Source: Balanoglossus misakiensis
Lineage: Eukaryota; Hemichordata
Direction of reading: 5' to 3'
Length of the DNA: 64,000 nt
NCBI GenBank assembly: GCA_040954595.2
Contig: CM082582.2
Location: 11,594,001-11,658,000 of the forward strand
Position 1 is the first letter of the stretch; each line of letters starts with the position of its first letter. The position numbers and the translations under genes were made by a program. Below, piece by piece: positions 26,201 to 37,100 of this stretch. The notes beneath the pieces are model-generated. The model did not search any database. It was not told where the DNA came from and saw nothing but the letters and a program-made list of their open reading frames with translations.

Positions 26201-29200
26201 TTCAAAGAATATGTTACTTGACTATTTGTGTGAAAATCAACGCGAAACTGTGGTTGATGTAAAAATAGCAAATATTACTGAATAAAGTTGACATGGAATG
26301 TTTATATTGTCCCTTAAAACCTCATTAGCTGTAACCGGTTGTTATCGGTTTTATTGTCCTGTGTATCAACCAATTCGTTTTCCTATAGCATGATACAGCT
26401 GTAAATGTTTCAACACATTACAAGTGGTTGTTACAAATATAAGTGCTACCTTAACAAGGGTGATGTTGTTGATTTTACTCTGCTATAAGAGATACCATAT
26501 TGCCGGAAAAAAAGTCAAAAGTTACAGATACTGGCCCCTATATAGAGCTTCAAGAAACAGTCGAACTTTTGAAAAAGAAAAAAAAAGAAGTTACAGAAAT
26601 TCTGGAATCCTGGCTGAATGACATATGTCATCACCTGACCTGACACTAATGAATTCATTCCCGGCAACTTACACGGAATTTTATTTTATAGCTTTATTTT
26701 CACTCCTTTATTGCGGTAAAACAGTTTGCAAAACACTCTCTTCCCTCAAATAAACTTTTCAAGTCTTTGAGATGTGCGCCAAGCCTTTTGCCTCCCCTCT
26801 CTCTCTCGCGGCTGACCAGCCGGACGTACTGTAGCACAGTTTAGGCCGGCGTTGTTTATTTTCTCGCCGAGGCCTGCTCCGGTGCCAAACTCGGAGCCGA
26901 CGACAAAACGTCAGTGCTGCCGTTAATTAATTGGCTGTAAAGTGGTGAAATAGTGACCAGGGCTGAGAAGAGCTCTCCTCGGTGCAGGAAAATGGGGGAA
27001 ATAAATAGACATGGACTGGACAGGACAGCTCTTGTGTGGGCGACTTTCAAGATGCCGCCAATTCCACCGGCTTTGAGGAACGAAAATCCGATCTGCGACT
27101 TGTCCTGGGAATTTTTTTGTGGGAGGGGGAGGTGGATAAGTTTTCTTGAGTTCTATTTTCTCGTGTCTTTGCAGTTGATTTTCGATCGTAGCCAAATCTA
27201 TAAATTACATACTGCAACAGGCAAGAATATCGCCAGGTACCAGAATGCGACAAATGATGATTGCAAGGTATCTGAAGCCAAATTATTGTCGCAGTCACGT
27301 TTTGGTTGACTCGCCGCAAGGAGTTTACCGTGACTCGTGGCAGAAATTACACAACTTTTAATTAATATTTTCACAAAATTCCGCAAAATACGCGTGTCGG
27401 CGTTCACGGATTCTTTATGAGCTGCGGCGATGTTTTATGTTGCCAACGGAAATGGACGCTGACATGATCGATTTCACAAAGGATGCGCGGTGACGTCATC
27501 AGCGGTTTCCCTAAAAAGAGCGATATATTTCATCTTTTACTTCCAACCACAGATGTGGTAACGCTTACGTGCGATCTCTACGTCGGCGACGTCGCTATTA
27601 ACCCGCGAGGTTGCCAGTGACAGTTGAGCGATGGTGGTGGTTTTTGTCACCTGAGAGCTACAAAAATGGTGCACGCACACTCAGAAATCATATGCACTTT
27701 TCATGTGTCGAAGAAGGAGGCGGGGATGGGGGGGGGGTCGTCGTGAGTATTGTATGCGTCTATCAACGGGTCAAAGTTCACGAGAGTGAACCGAGGGTGT
27801 GAAACAACAGAACCCGGCAAAGCGATCCCACTATACGCGTTAATTAAACCCCCTTTGATATCATACTACAGGAAAAAACAAACCCATCCGGCGTTTACCG
27901 CTTTGGTTCACCAGCTGACAGATTCGCGCATACTAACATTATAATCGCATTCAATAATTTATTTGTTTATTTTCACGCGGCTTGACATTTCTATCATTTT
28001 ATCACGTTCTATTAAACTTCATTCAATACCTGAGTGCCCAGTTGCCGTTTATTTTTAGAAATCAACGTGTCCTATGATTTCCATTTTCTTCGCTTTACAG
28101 ACATTCTGGGCGTGACAAGCAGATGATTTTTACGCGAAGGACTTCTGCCGAAACAAGCTGAGGTGAACGATACGGCAAGAACCCAGCGAAATTTCACGAA
28201 AACCAAACTAATCGAAAGCTGACTATTATTAAAACATAGTAATAAAGGTACAGAGTTTCAAAGCTGATGCTCGAAGTATGAGGAACTCAGGTGGTATGTC
28301 TTGAAAGAGACACTGGAATTGGAATTTTCCTTCATCGCTGAAGAAGAAAAGGGGGCGAGTTACATTTGAAGGACAGAGTGCAACCCACTCCTACTTCACT
28401 AACGATACCGTCGTTATCCTGTTTCCATATCTGGTGGACTCGCGATTACAAAGGACACTTCCACGTGTCCAGTTATTCCATCTGACTCTCTCTTTCCCAT
28501 TGTCTCTTATCTCTGTCATCAACGACACAATGTCATCATATGATAACTGTACTGTGCTCCAGAAAACAAATATAACACGGCGCCCCTTCCATGCACAGAA
28601 AAATTGTGATTACAACCAATAGTCACGTGACTGTGGCAGAATGCGATAATGATAACTATCATGGTCGCGTTCATTAAAGAATCGAAACTGAAACTTGTTC
28701 CATCATAACTTGTAGTTGTCAGGCATATTTCTGTTGACAGATTGCTCTTCCGAAATAAAGTATTGCAAAAACAAAACAGTTACGTATATGTCAAAGTCGG
28801 CGTGTATGTTTCATGTTATTCGTTCTCTGTGAACAGAGAGCGATTTAGAACTTAATATAAGCCGCTTTAATATTTTATGGACTGTAAAAACAAAACTGCT
28901 GCAAGAAGTACTGTATTTTGTACGGAATTGTATGCTATTGGGACAACGAATAATTAAGCTCAAAAACATTCGCCGTTTAGTGTTTCAAGTCGACGGAATT
29001 TAAGATGTAATTGAGTTAGTGTACAATTTCAGGCAACCACACAGGCGGGTACAAGCTCTCGTTTGTTGAAGGAGTAAAAGTGGAATTGTACGAATTTAAA
29101 AGCAAGCGAATTATGGGATTGTGGAGTTTCCCTCGAGGTTATTATTGCGGTTGATTTTGCTACTTGCCCGGTAGGGGGTGGTGTTGAACCTGGCGGGGGG

Positions 29201-31508
29201 GGGGGGGTGCAGAGTTCGCAATATCGTCCAATGCCAGGGCGCGGCTAGAGTAACTCCACGGGTCTCTCTTTATATGCAACCATTGTTTTGGAGCAAGCTT
29301 TCGATTAAAACTCCACAATACTTTAATTCCTATCCCATAACCCTCAGGCACAAGCGTTTCACTCTGGCGCGAGGGGGTATCGAATCGCAAGCGGAGAACT
29401 CGAATCAGAGATAAAAACGCAACACCGCTCGCTATTTCGTACTCCGCCTTGCACTCACCGTGAAGGCTGTTTGTTTTCGTAAATCATCATTCACAAAAGA
29501 AGAGCGGGCATGCCGCGAGATAGACAGATACGGAGCACTCAATCGTGAAAATTCATTTTGTCTTGGGGGGGGGGGGGCTGCCGGAGAGATGCAGAAAAAT
29601 ATATACAAGAAGAGCTCTCGAAGTAAAAGATATGTGACTTGGCGCAGTCTTTTTTCTCATATAGCAGTTTGAAAAAAAATCAGTTTTTGCCAGCGGTTTT
29701 GGCCAATTTCGAGAGCGAACAGAGGAAACGGAATCATTCACTGGAGAGATTGTTGCTATAGGTACTTCTAGAGGACTGTTGATGTCTATTGTATAGAGTG
29801 GTCGTGTGCCCGTCTGACAGGAAGTATAAAATGTGTTTCTGTGTGTCTGCGCAAGCATCTGTGTTGGTAAACTATTACTCAAGAGTAAACAGCGCAATAT
29901 CTAATCTGGGCAAAACAAGCAATCCGGGGTTGTCAGAGAGCCGCTGCCTGGTCGATCCCCGTGTCTGCGTCCACACAAATATTGCGCATCCCGTGCTGTG
30001 CGGCACACGACGCTCGATTACTGATAGTCAGTTTGTACAATATACACAACTGGTCCCCGAAAAGGGAACCACCCACCCAGATCACCGGCCAATTCATGAC
30101 CCAGTACAACTCTGACCTTGCAATGATATCTGCCCGTTTTCACGCCAGAGCTTCGTGGCGGGAGAGCTTATAGCGCGTTGCATGTTATTGGCTCTGCGAC
30201 TCCTAGGCCCAGTAGCGCTGCCAGCAACAAGTCAAGCGCAAAAAAGAACTGGTTTTAATCCGCAACATCTGGCCTGACCAGCTCTACGGTTTTTGCTGTT
30301 TTTGTTCGACCAGGGTCCCAGCTGTTGAAACAACCATCATATTCCCCTGTGCAATTATCGTGTACAACTCCAGCGAGCTGACGCTGGTTTTTCGGAAAGT
30401 GCGCGTGCAGCAGGAAAGAAAGAAAAGAAATGGAAATTTATGCAAAAAGGTTTACGTGAAGGAGTGGCATGGATGCGGCAATTTTCTGCTTTTAATTTCA
30501 CGGCTGAGTGATCGGTCGAGGAAGTTGAAATTTTCTTGGCATGGCCGTCAGCTTCTTGGTAAGCCGGTGGCCAGTTTCCCATTTTATGCAATAAAATCAT
30601 GCTCTTTCTTGCAACGCTAACAGTAGAAACAGTTACCTGCAACTGCACGCGACTAGGTGTCAATTGGTGTTATGATTACAGCCTGGCACCTTATTGTCCG
30701 TTGAGAATATTTGCATATTGTCTATTCTGCATGGACGGGATCACTGTGCGTTTAGGGATGGCTCACTGAGGGCTCTCTTTACCCGAGCTGTAAGCGGACA
30801 CTATATCGCTTTGACTTTTCGCGTCCAAACAAATATACAAAATTTAGCTATATGTATACGAGCACATGGAGGCCTTTAACGGCGTAAGCTGAGCTGCCAC
30901 TGCATGTGTGTGGCACAAAATGCTCGCTGGCCAAGACCCGCCCGTCTACATTAACGCCAACTCTAATTACTTAGAACAATACGAGCTGGAATGACTGTTG
31001 AGTCACTGTGGATAACCCTTTGACCCTCTGTGTTGGCTCACATATTTTAATTGCTGTCCACTGCCACGTAACTGCGCATCGGCCGTCCAGCGCAACGCTG
31101 CACCGCGTTTGGAAGCATACAGCTATAGGTCGACCTTTTGCGGCTACTCGAAGTTGATTCCTTAGTTCATACGACTGGATTAAAATCATTTGCATCAGAA
31201 AGGGGCGCGCTCTCAACCGTACCGCGACCTTCATCGGGCTTCCGCCAAATAAAGTTCGCGTTCCTTCCGAATTGTGGAAAATTTTAAAAACAATGGTTTT
31301 CGGGATTTAATTCTGGCGAGTTTGCCAATAACAATTGTTATAAAACGATGGATGACGAAACTTCTTCATCACTTTATCCTGGATATAATAAGATTCTCCG
31401 TGGTGGCTTGCTGATAAGACGCCCAGGCTCGAGTTAAACGATTGGTCAAAATCCCCCGTACTCCTCGAAAATACTTAAACAGGCTTTTAGGACATTCTAA
31501 AACTGCGA
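23300..31508. other. Non-coding stretch upstream of FoxF
   Basis: No protein domain, tRNA or other RNA gene is recognisable. Contents include a TGACGTCA site at 27491-27498, a 12-bp palindromic E-box AGTCACGTGACT at 28621-28632, and G-runs at 27728-27737 (10), 29195-29207 (13) and 29565-29577 (13). A minus-strand frame of 169 codons (24367-23858) starts at TTG and shows no domain. Confidence 0.5.
28621..28632. promoter_or_regulatory. 12-bp palindromic E-box AGTCACGTGACT
   Basis: This perfect palindrome contains TCACGTGA, the preferred core of USF/MITF/TFE-type bHLH-Zip factors. It is about 4.4 kb upstream of the FoxF start codon. Role is inferred from the motif only. Confidence 0.25.
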
Positions 31509-31556
31509 TGACGTCACACTCTAGCCACATTTCTAACCGAGCTACGGCCTATAAAA
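31509..31556 (+). promoter_or_regulatory. Candidate distal FoxF core promoter: CRE plus TATA box
   Basis: A perfect CRE octamer TGACGTCA (31509-31516) is followed 33 bp later by TATAAAA (31550-31556), a spacing typical of a TATA-containing promoter. It faces FoxF about 1.45 kb upstream of its ATG. If used, transcription would begin near 31580. A donor-like ATG|GTAAGG at 32001 could then splice to the acceptor at 33000. No transcript evidence is available here, so this is inference. Confidence 0.3.
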
Positions 31557-32440
31557 CAAGCGAACGAGCTACGTGATTGAAATGGTTATGGGCTGGCATG
31601 GTGGTCCACTCAGAGCGCTAATGGCGCTCGTTGAGCGAGGGCATGGAAAATTGATAAAGTCGAAAAAAGACAAAGTTAAGTTGATAACAATGAGAGATAC
31701 GGACTCTCCATCTCGATGGCGCGAACAAACAACACCCGCAACCAGATTTGTGCACACTCCCGTGGTACACAAACGCCAGACAAGTGTGTAACAATAGAAA
31801 ACGTTTACTCGGGGACGTTTGTTGCGAGGTATCATTGAGGGAAAATGAAACCGACATCGCACTGGGGAGCTCACACAATGAACAAAGGGTAAAAGCATGT
31901 CGTTACGGGTTTCAACTCGATTAAGCTTGGATAAAACGTAAGGATGTAGGAATTTGGATGGTCTAAATTTCAATCCGAGTTTCCTGTGACCGCAGAACAT
32001 GGTAAGGCAATACGCAAACTGGCTTTACAAAGATACTTTACTTGGGATTCCACCCCTCCGCTTGCCAATTTAACTAATAAATACATGCCTACCGAAATAC
32101 AATTACAGAAACATGAATGGGCGATACCAAATTTTGCGATATGGGGGTGTTATGTTACCTCGTCGGAGGGACTGGTTTGTATTGCCGTATGTTTGCACGT
32201 CAGAAGGTCGTCAATGATGTTACCACAGAAATATTTCTGGAGACTAGTAAAATGCTGTCTCGTTATAGCTTACTAGAGTTCTGGAAACGAGACACCGGAT
32301 GAGACGAGTTGATTGCCGAAAAGCGAACTCTGTCTCCCCCTACAACCCACGCATCGGTGGTGACTTGACCTCTGGTGTTCATTTAAATTGAACACGGGGT
32401 CCTGCCACCCCTCGATACATTTTGCGTGGCTTCGTCATAG

Positions 32441-32449
32441 GGGGTGGTC
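32441..32449 (-). promoter_or_regulatory. GLI-like site upstream of FoxF
   Basis: The minus strand reads GACCACCCC, one base from the GLI/Ci consensus GACCACCCA. It lies about 560 bp upstream of the FoxF start codon. FoxF genes are Hedgehog-responsive in vertebrate mesoderm, which makes the site worth noting. A single near-consensus 9-mer is weak evidence by itself. Confidence 0.25.
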
Positions 32450-32700
32450 AGTAACTAGTTTTCTCAAAGTGCGTCTCCATCCCCTCGCCTCCCACAAGCT
32501 TGACCGATCACATCCGACGATAACAGACAGTTAGTTGCCGGGCAGAGCTTGAAGCAACCGGCTTTCTCATTTGCGCCACACTGTGTAACCAATTTACACT
32601 TGGGGTTTCCAACTGACATTTGGACAGTCGAGGACCAGCACTTCCACTATCAACATAGCTTGACGTTTGCCCGCACTGCATCGCGGACTGGATCACAACT

Positions 32701-32752
32701 CCACGGAACTTTGTTTCTCACACAGCCCACGGAACTTTGTTTCTCACACAGC
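32701..32752. repeat. 26-bp direct tandem duplication near the FoxF start
   Basis: Two exact 26-bp copies abut (32701-32726 and 32727-32752), each starting CCACGGAACTTTGTTTC. A CCAAT motif directly follows at 32752. The duplication lies about 260 bp upstream of the start codon, in the presumed 5' UTR, promoter or 5' intron. Confidence 0.9.
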
Positions 32753-32810
32753 CAATAAGTTGTGCACCAAGCCACCATCGTCAAGACAGTCGCGAAGGAA
32801 GTTACGTTGC

Positions 32811-32821
32811 TAAATATTTAC
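32811..32821 (+). promoter_or_regulatory. TAAATATTTAC element: TATA-like and forkhead-type site
   Basis: The palindromic TAAATATTTA is followed by C, giving TATTTAC, which matches the forkhead core (T[A/G]TTTAC). It could be a proximal TATA-like element or a site for forkhead autoregulation, about 190 bp upstream of the FoxF ATG. This rests on the motif only. Confidence 0.2.
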
Positions 32822-32980
32822 TATTCTTTCACGCCGCATCAGTGACACAGCCAGCTAAGGCGTTTGGCTAGCCCGTCACAAGATTGCCTTTATCACCCAG
32901 GCTCATTCCTACTCTTCCAAGTTTCGGTATTCCGCTGGAAAAACTCGGAACTTCCGCCACGTTATTTCTTGCATCTGTTG

Positions 32981-33000
32981 TAAGGGTTTTCTTGTTGCAG
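32981..33000 (+). promoter_or_regulatory. Candidate 3' splice acceptor just upstream of FoxF ATG
   Basis: GGTTTTCTTGTTGCAG ends at 33000 and reads as a pyrimidine-rich tract plus CAG, only 8 bases before the start codon. It suggests that the first coding exon may be preceded by a non-coding 5' exon. The same bases could simply be 5' UTR. Confidence 0.35.
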
Positions 33001-33008
33001 AGACGCCG

Positions 33009-34194
33009 ATGACCATCCTCACAGAAAACATGTCTACCAACGTGGCCGAGGTCGACGTGAAGCCGCCGCTTCCCCCTCAACCCACGCAGCAGACTCAAGT
33101 CCCCAGTCAGCAGCAGCACCAACAACAACAACACCATCACCACCACCATCATCCCCCTCCACAACAACAGCAGCAGGTGATGCAGCCACCGCAACAGCAA
33201 GACAATCCCCAGCAACCTCCTCCTCCTTCTCAGCAACAGCAGCAGCAACAACAGCAACCGTCACAGGAAGCTACCGAAACCGTCGCACAAACTCCCAGTC
33301 CGGAGAAAAGCACGACTACGAAGAAGGGCAGCGCAGGAGTCCGCCGGCATGAGAAACCGCCATACTCCTACATTGCTCTCATAGTAATGGCGATCCAGAG
33401 TTCACCGACCAAACGACTGACACTCAGTGAAATCTATCAGTTTTTGATGAACAGATTTCCGTTCTTCAGGGGACCATACCAGGGCTGGAAGAACTCAGTC
33501 CGACACAACCTCTCCCTGAACGAATGCTTCATCAAACTCCCGAAGGGACTTGGGCGGCCGGGGAAAGGGCACTACTGGACGATCGATCCAGCCAGCGAGT
33601 TCATGTTCGAGGAGGGTTCCTTCCGACGCAGGCCGCGAGGTTTCCGCCGCAAGTGTCAGGCCCTGCGCCCGTACGGCATGATCAACAACATGGCCGGACC
33701 GGGACAGATGTTCCCCGGGACCACCTTCGACATGCTGCCGCAGAACACGGCGACGTCGCCCGCCTACGGCATGAGTTGCTCGATGAACAACGTGAACGTT
33801 AGCCAGGGCCTGGACACGTCCATGGGCATGGGGATGACCATGGCCACGGCGCCGGTGGCCAGCGGCAACCTGACAACGCCGACACACCACTCCCCGTCCT
33901 CCGGTGGCGGCGGCATCAACTACATGGCCAGCTGCTCCGTCGGCAACAGCATGGGCGATTTCGGAGCCGTCCCTACCAACACGTCGCCGACCGTCCCGTC
34001 GATGTACTCGCAGAACAGCACAGAGAATCACTCAATGCACGCCACGGGCTGGCCTCCAGCATCACGCTACATCAAACAGCAGATGGACTGTAGCCCGACC
34101 AATTCGCCGACTCCAATCCAGCTAATGGCCGCTGTGACAGATCAGAGTCAGTTTATGCTGCAACAGTCAAATGGCGACGGTACTGATATGACAG
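33009..34194 (+). CDS. FoxF: FoxF exon 1: N-terminus, forkhead domain and most of the activation region
   Basis: This exon encodes residues 1-395 plus one base. The N-terminus is low complexity, with Gln-rich segments (about 34-41, 52-56, 75-83) and seven consecutive His (42-48). A basic linker leads to the forkhead winged-helix domain at about 115-208, beginning [17 protein letters not shown]. The recognition helix region [15 protein letters not shown] spans 162-176, with the DNA-contacting Asn, Arg and His present. Wing 2 reads [19 protein letters not shown] (201-219), and the form [14 protein letters not shown] is diagnostic of FoxF. The remainder is rich in Met, Ser, Asn and Thr, as in a transactivation region. 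I chose ATG 33009. A downstream in-frame ATG at 33030 (Met8) has the better initiation context (A at -3) and could be the true start. The donor is ACAG|GTGAGA at 34194/34195. Reading past it adds only six residues before TAA at 34215. Confidence 0.95.
33108..33257 (+). repeat. Gln/His/Pro-rich coding repeat tract
   Basis: Residues 34-83 are encoded by mixed CAA/CAG codons with a CAC/CAT block for seven His and several CCN prolines. The mixed codons show that this is not a pure trinucleotide expansion, though length polymorphism is likely. The Leu- and Arg-rich open frames on the opposite strand here are shadows of this tract. Confidence 0.9.
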
Positions 34195-37100
34195 GTGAGA
34201 TTCAAATTATCCGATAATTATTAAAGAAAAACATATAAATTCATAACAACGTAATCGAGCGCGTTAGCGATTGAAGGCTCGCGAAAACGGTAGAATATAG
34301 TCAGATTTAACTGTGATTCTTCCATCACCATTTTTCGATATAAATTCAGTTCTAAAAACGAAACAAGTAACTCCACGCAATAAACTTCATGAAATTGGTC
34401 TGTATCGCTTGAAAACTACGAGGAAAACGTTCCACAAGAGACGCGTTCGAAGCGAGCGCACACCCTCTTTGCTCTCTGCGCTGTGATGTGTTGTGATGTA
34501 TGAAATTCCGACTTCTGCCGGTCATCACGGGCAATTCGACAAATAAATACTCTTTAGACTTTCAATAAACTTTCCAATACTCCCGAGTCAATCAAAGGTG
34601 CGAGAATGGTTTATAAAAAACGACCGCCGTACCCAATGTAATTTATTCTGTATATTTACACGTATAGGTCATGTTTTTGAAAAGTTGTATTCAGAAGAAA
34701 TTCCTGACGCTGGTCTATTTACCGTGGGTAGTGAAATGGGATTGAGAGAGAAAGGAAAAACGTTGACAAATGTTTCCACTTTAGTGTAAATGTTGAAAAA
34801 ATGGGCAATGGAAATTCAAACAAGCCTGTTTTTGCGCTGACAATTACATCCAATTACATAAAAATAACATTTCGGATGAGATATCGGCCACTGACTGGTA
34901 GCATTGGTATCCGGTGTTGCCTTGTTTCGTAATCGAATCAGGCGATGATGCGAAGAAACTCTTAAGACGAACCGAGGGTATTTACGGCATTTTCAGAGAA
35001 TGAAAAAGGACTATTGATATCTTTTTTTATTAATTCACTCGTAATATAATCAGATCGGTTAATGTAGCTGAACGTTTCCGAGTTCAACTGAAGACTTCTT
35101 TTGCCGGAAAATGGAAGGGGCTGGTTTCATTCCACACAGGGGGTAATGAAAATAGTTGGCGGGTCTCGACCAGAGAGGGGAGAGAGTGACAAACTAGTCT
35201 CTAGGCGCTTTGACGCGGGAGGCCTGCATCGGTTCTAAAATGCAATTTTGAAAGAGAAGAACCGCCTGCTATCTGTCACATGAAAACAGAGTTTGTTCCA
35301 CCCAGCTGTACAAAGAAGGAAACCGTCTGTATTTTTGGCGAGCCCTGTCTGCCTGCGTGCGCGTGGGTTGTGGTCCGTGTTTATTTTGTTGACAATCTAT
35401 CGCCGCTAATTTTCTTCAAATAAACGCTACACTAAACATCACTCCTGCTACTAAACTCCTGCAGTCATTCTCAAGGATAACTGAAAAGGGGACGAAAACG
35501 GTGTTTTCATTTATAAACTGTGACCAAGAAACAAATGTGTTCAGAAAAGTAAAGAAATCTCGACCCTGTGCGCCATTTTGTAACTGCCAGACAGAATTTC
35601 CTGAAACACTCAAGAAACCTGGCTTTGTTCTTGTATCTGCATAAAACGGATCGACTTACCCCGTTTCTTAATATCACCCTTGCATATTATTCATATTTTT
35701 CTATTTATAATGGCGCGTGGACCATCCAAAAATCCTTGAAATTACCCAGACAGATCTTTCGAAACAGCAGCAAGAAAATCACACCGCGACCAGAAATTCT
35801 TTGGCCATGAAAAAATCGAAAGTTCCTCGCGCCATCAAACCACAGGTATAGTTTAGGGTTGCAAGTCAAGATAGTCGGGTGTCCTTAATTCCGCAAACCT
35901 GAATTTACCAAATTCCGGTTTGCGCAATTGAAGACACTCGGCTAGATTCCAACGGACTGCATATACTTGTACATGTAGTCCTTCTAAACAAATGCACGCA
36001 TAGATCCTAAATCTTGAGACAAGAAATTGGTAGAAACCACGCTAGGATTGGCATATCTAATCGTCAAAAAGGGGGTATCTGACTACCTATCGCAATCGGC
36101 GGACATTTGACTGATTTGCGATATTTTTGGGGAGGTGACAACCGGCACACGCGTAGCCGATCAATCACGGCGCCTCTGTAAACTGTCGTGACAAGCGTGA
36201 CAGCGAACCCTGATTTATTCCCCGTAAACCGTTCCGACTGGCGACACGGCCCGCAAAAAGAGTTGAAATATCCCCAAAACGACAATTCCATGGAAGTCGA
36301 ATGGCTGGGCAGTAAAGCGAGTGAACTGGTCACATGGCCATAAACTGTTGACCACCGGGCGGGCTGTAAAAGAGATTTTTACTCATAGTGTGTTGATTTT
36401 GCTAATCCGCGGGGCATTTCCAGGCCCCATATGTCCGTTTTAATGGGCCGGGAAAAGTTAATAATCTGAGAACGTTAATTTCACACCAAACTTCACACGA
36501 CCTACGCCGTTTCAGTCATATGCCGTCAGAAGGGGCAGTTTTTAGTGCATCAGTGGTGATCCGCTCGCCGTTGAATTAAGAAAATGTGGTTCTAAGTTAA
36601 ACGGGAATGCTCAATATAAAAATGCATATAAGAATGCCATTGTTGTTGAGGTGTTTCCTGACAATTGCGAGAGAAGACACCAAGGCGACTCGACTCCGAG
36701 TCGTAGTCAAAACTTATCGCGATTTCTGACCGATAGTCACGTAGTGTTTTCCTTCGACAGCTCGTTACTTCTCGTTATCGCCACCAAGCGCACCACTGTC
36801 GCGACGTTCTCGTTCAGTTCCACATATGGTGCAAGAGTTTTATTTTTTGGAGAGGGGGGGGGAGAAGAGACGGGCTCATGTGGGGCCAAATTAGTCGGCA
36901 GCGAGAGATACTGCGCATCATCACAAAGTAACCGTCTTGTTATCACTCTCTCTGATAAAGCCGTCATGAACTCCGGGAGTGAATTTCTCAAACTACGCCG
37001 GGTCTTCGGGCTATGCTTCGTAATTACAATATCCTGCATGCCGCGGCTCCAGCGCGGGGGTGGGAGATCTAAACCACCCCAAACGATCAAAACGAGCTCC

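Noticed and set aside
32868-33264. Leu/Arg-rich and Ala/Val-rich minus-strand frames opposite FoxF
   Set aside because: They are shadows of the CAA/CAG and CAC/CAT codons of the FoxF Gln/His tract.
33495-34031. 178-codon minus-strand frame opposite the FoxF domain
   Set aside because: It is antisense to the well-supported forkhead exon and reflects its GC-rich third positions.
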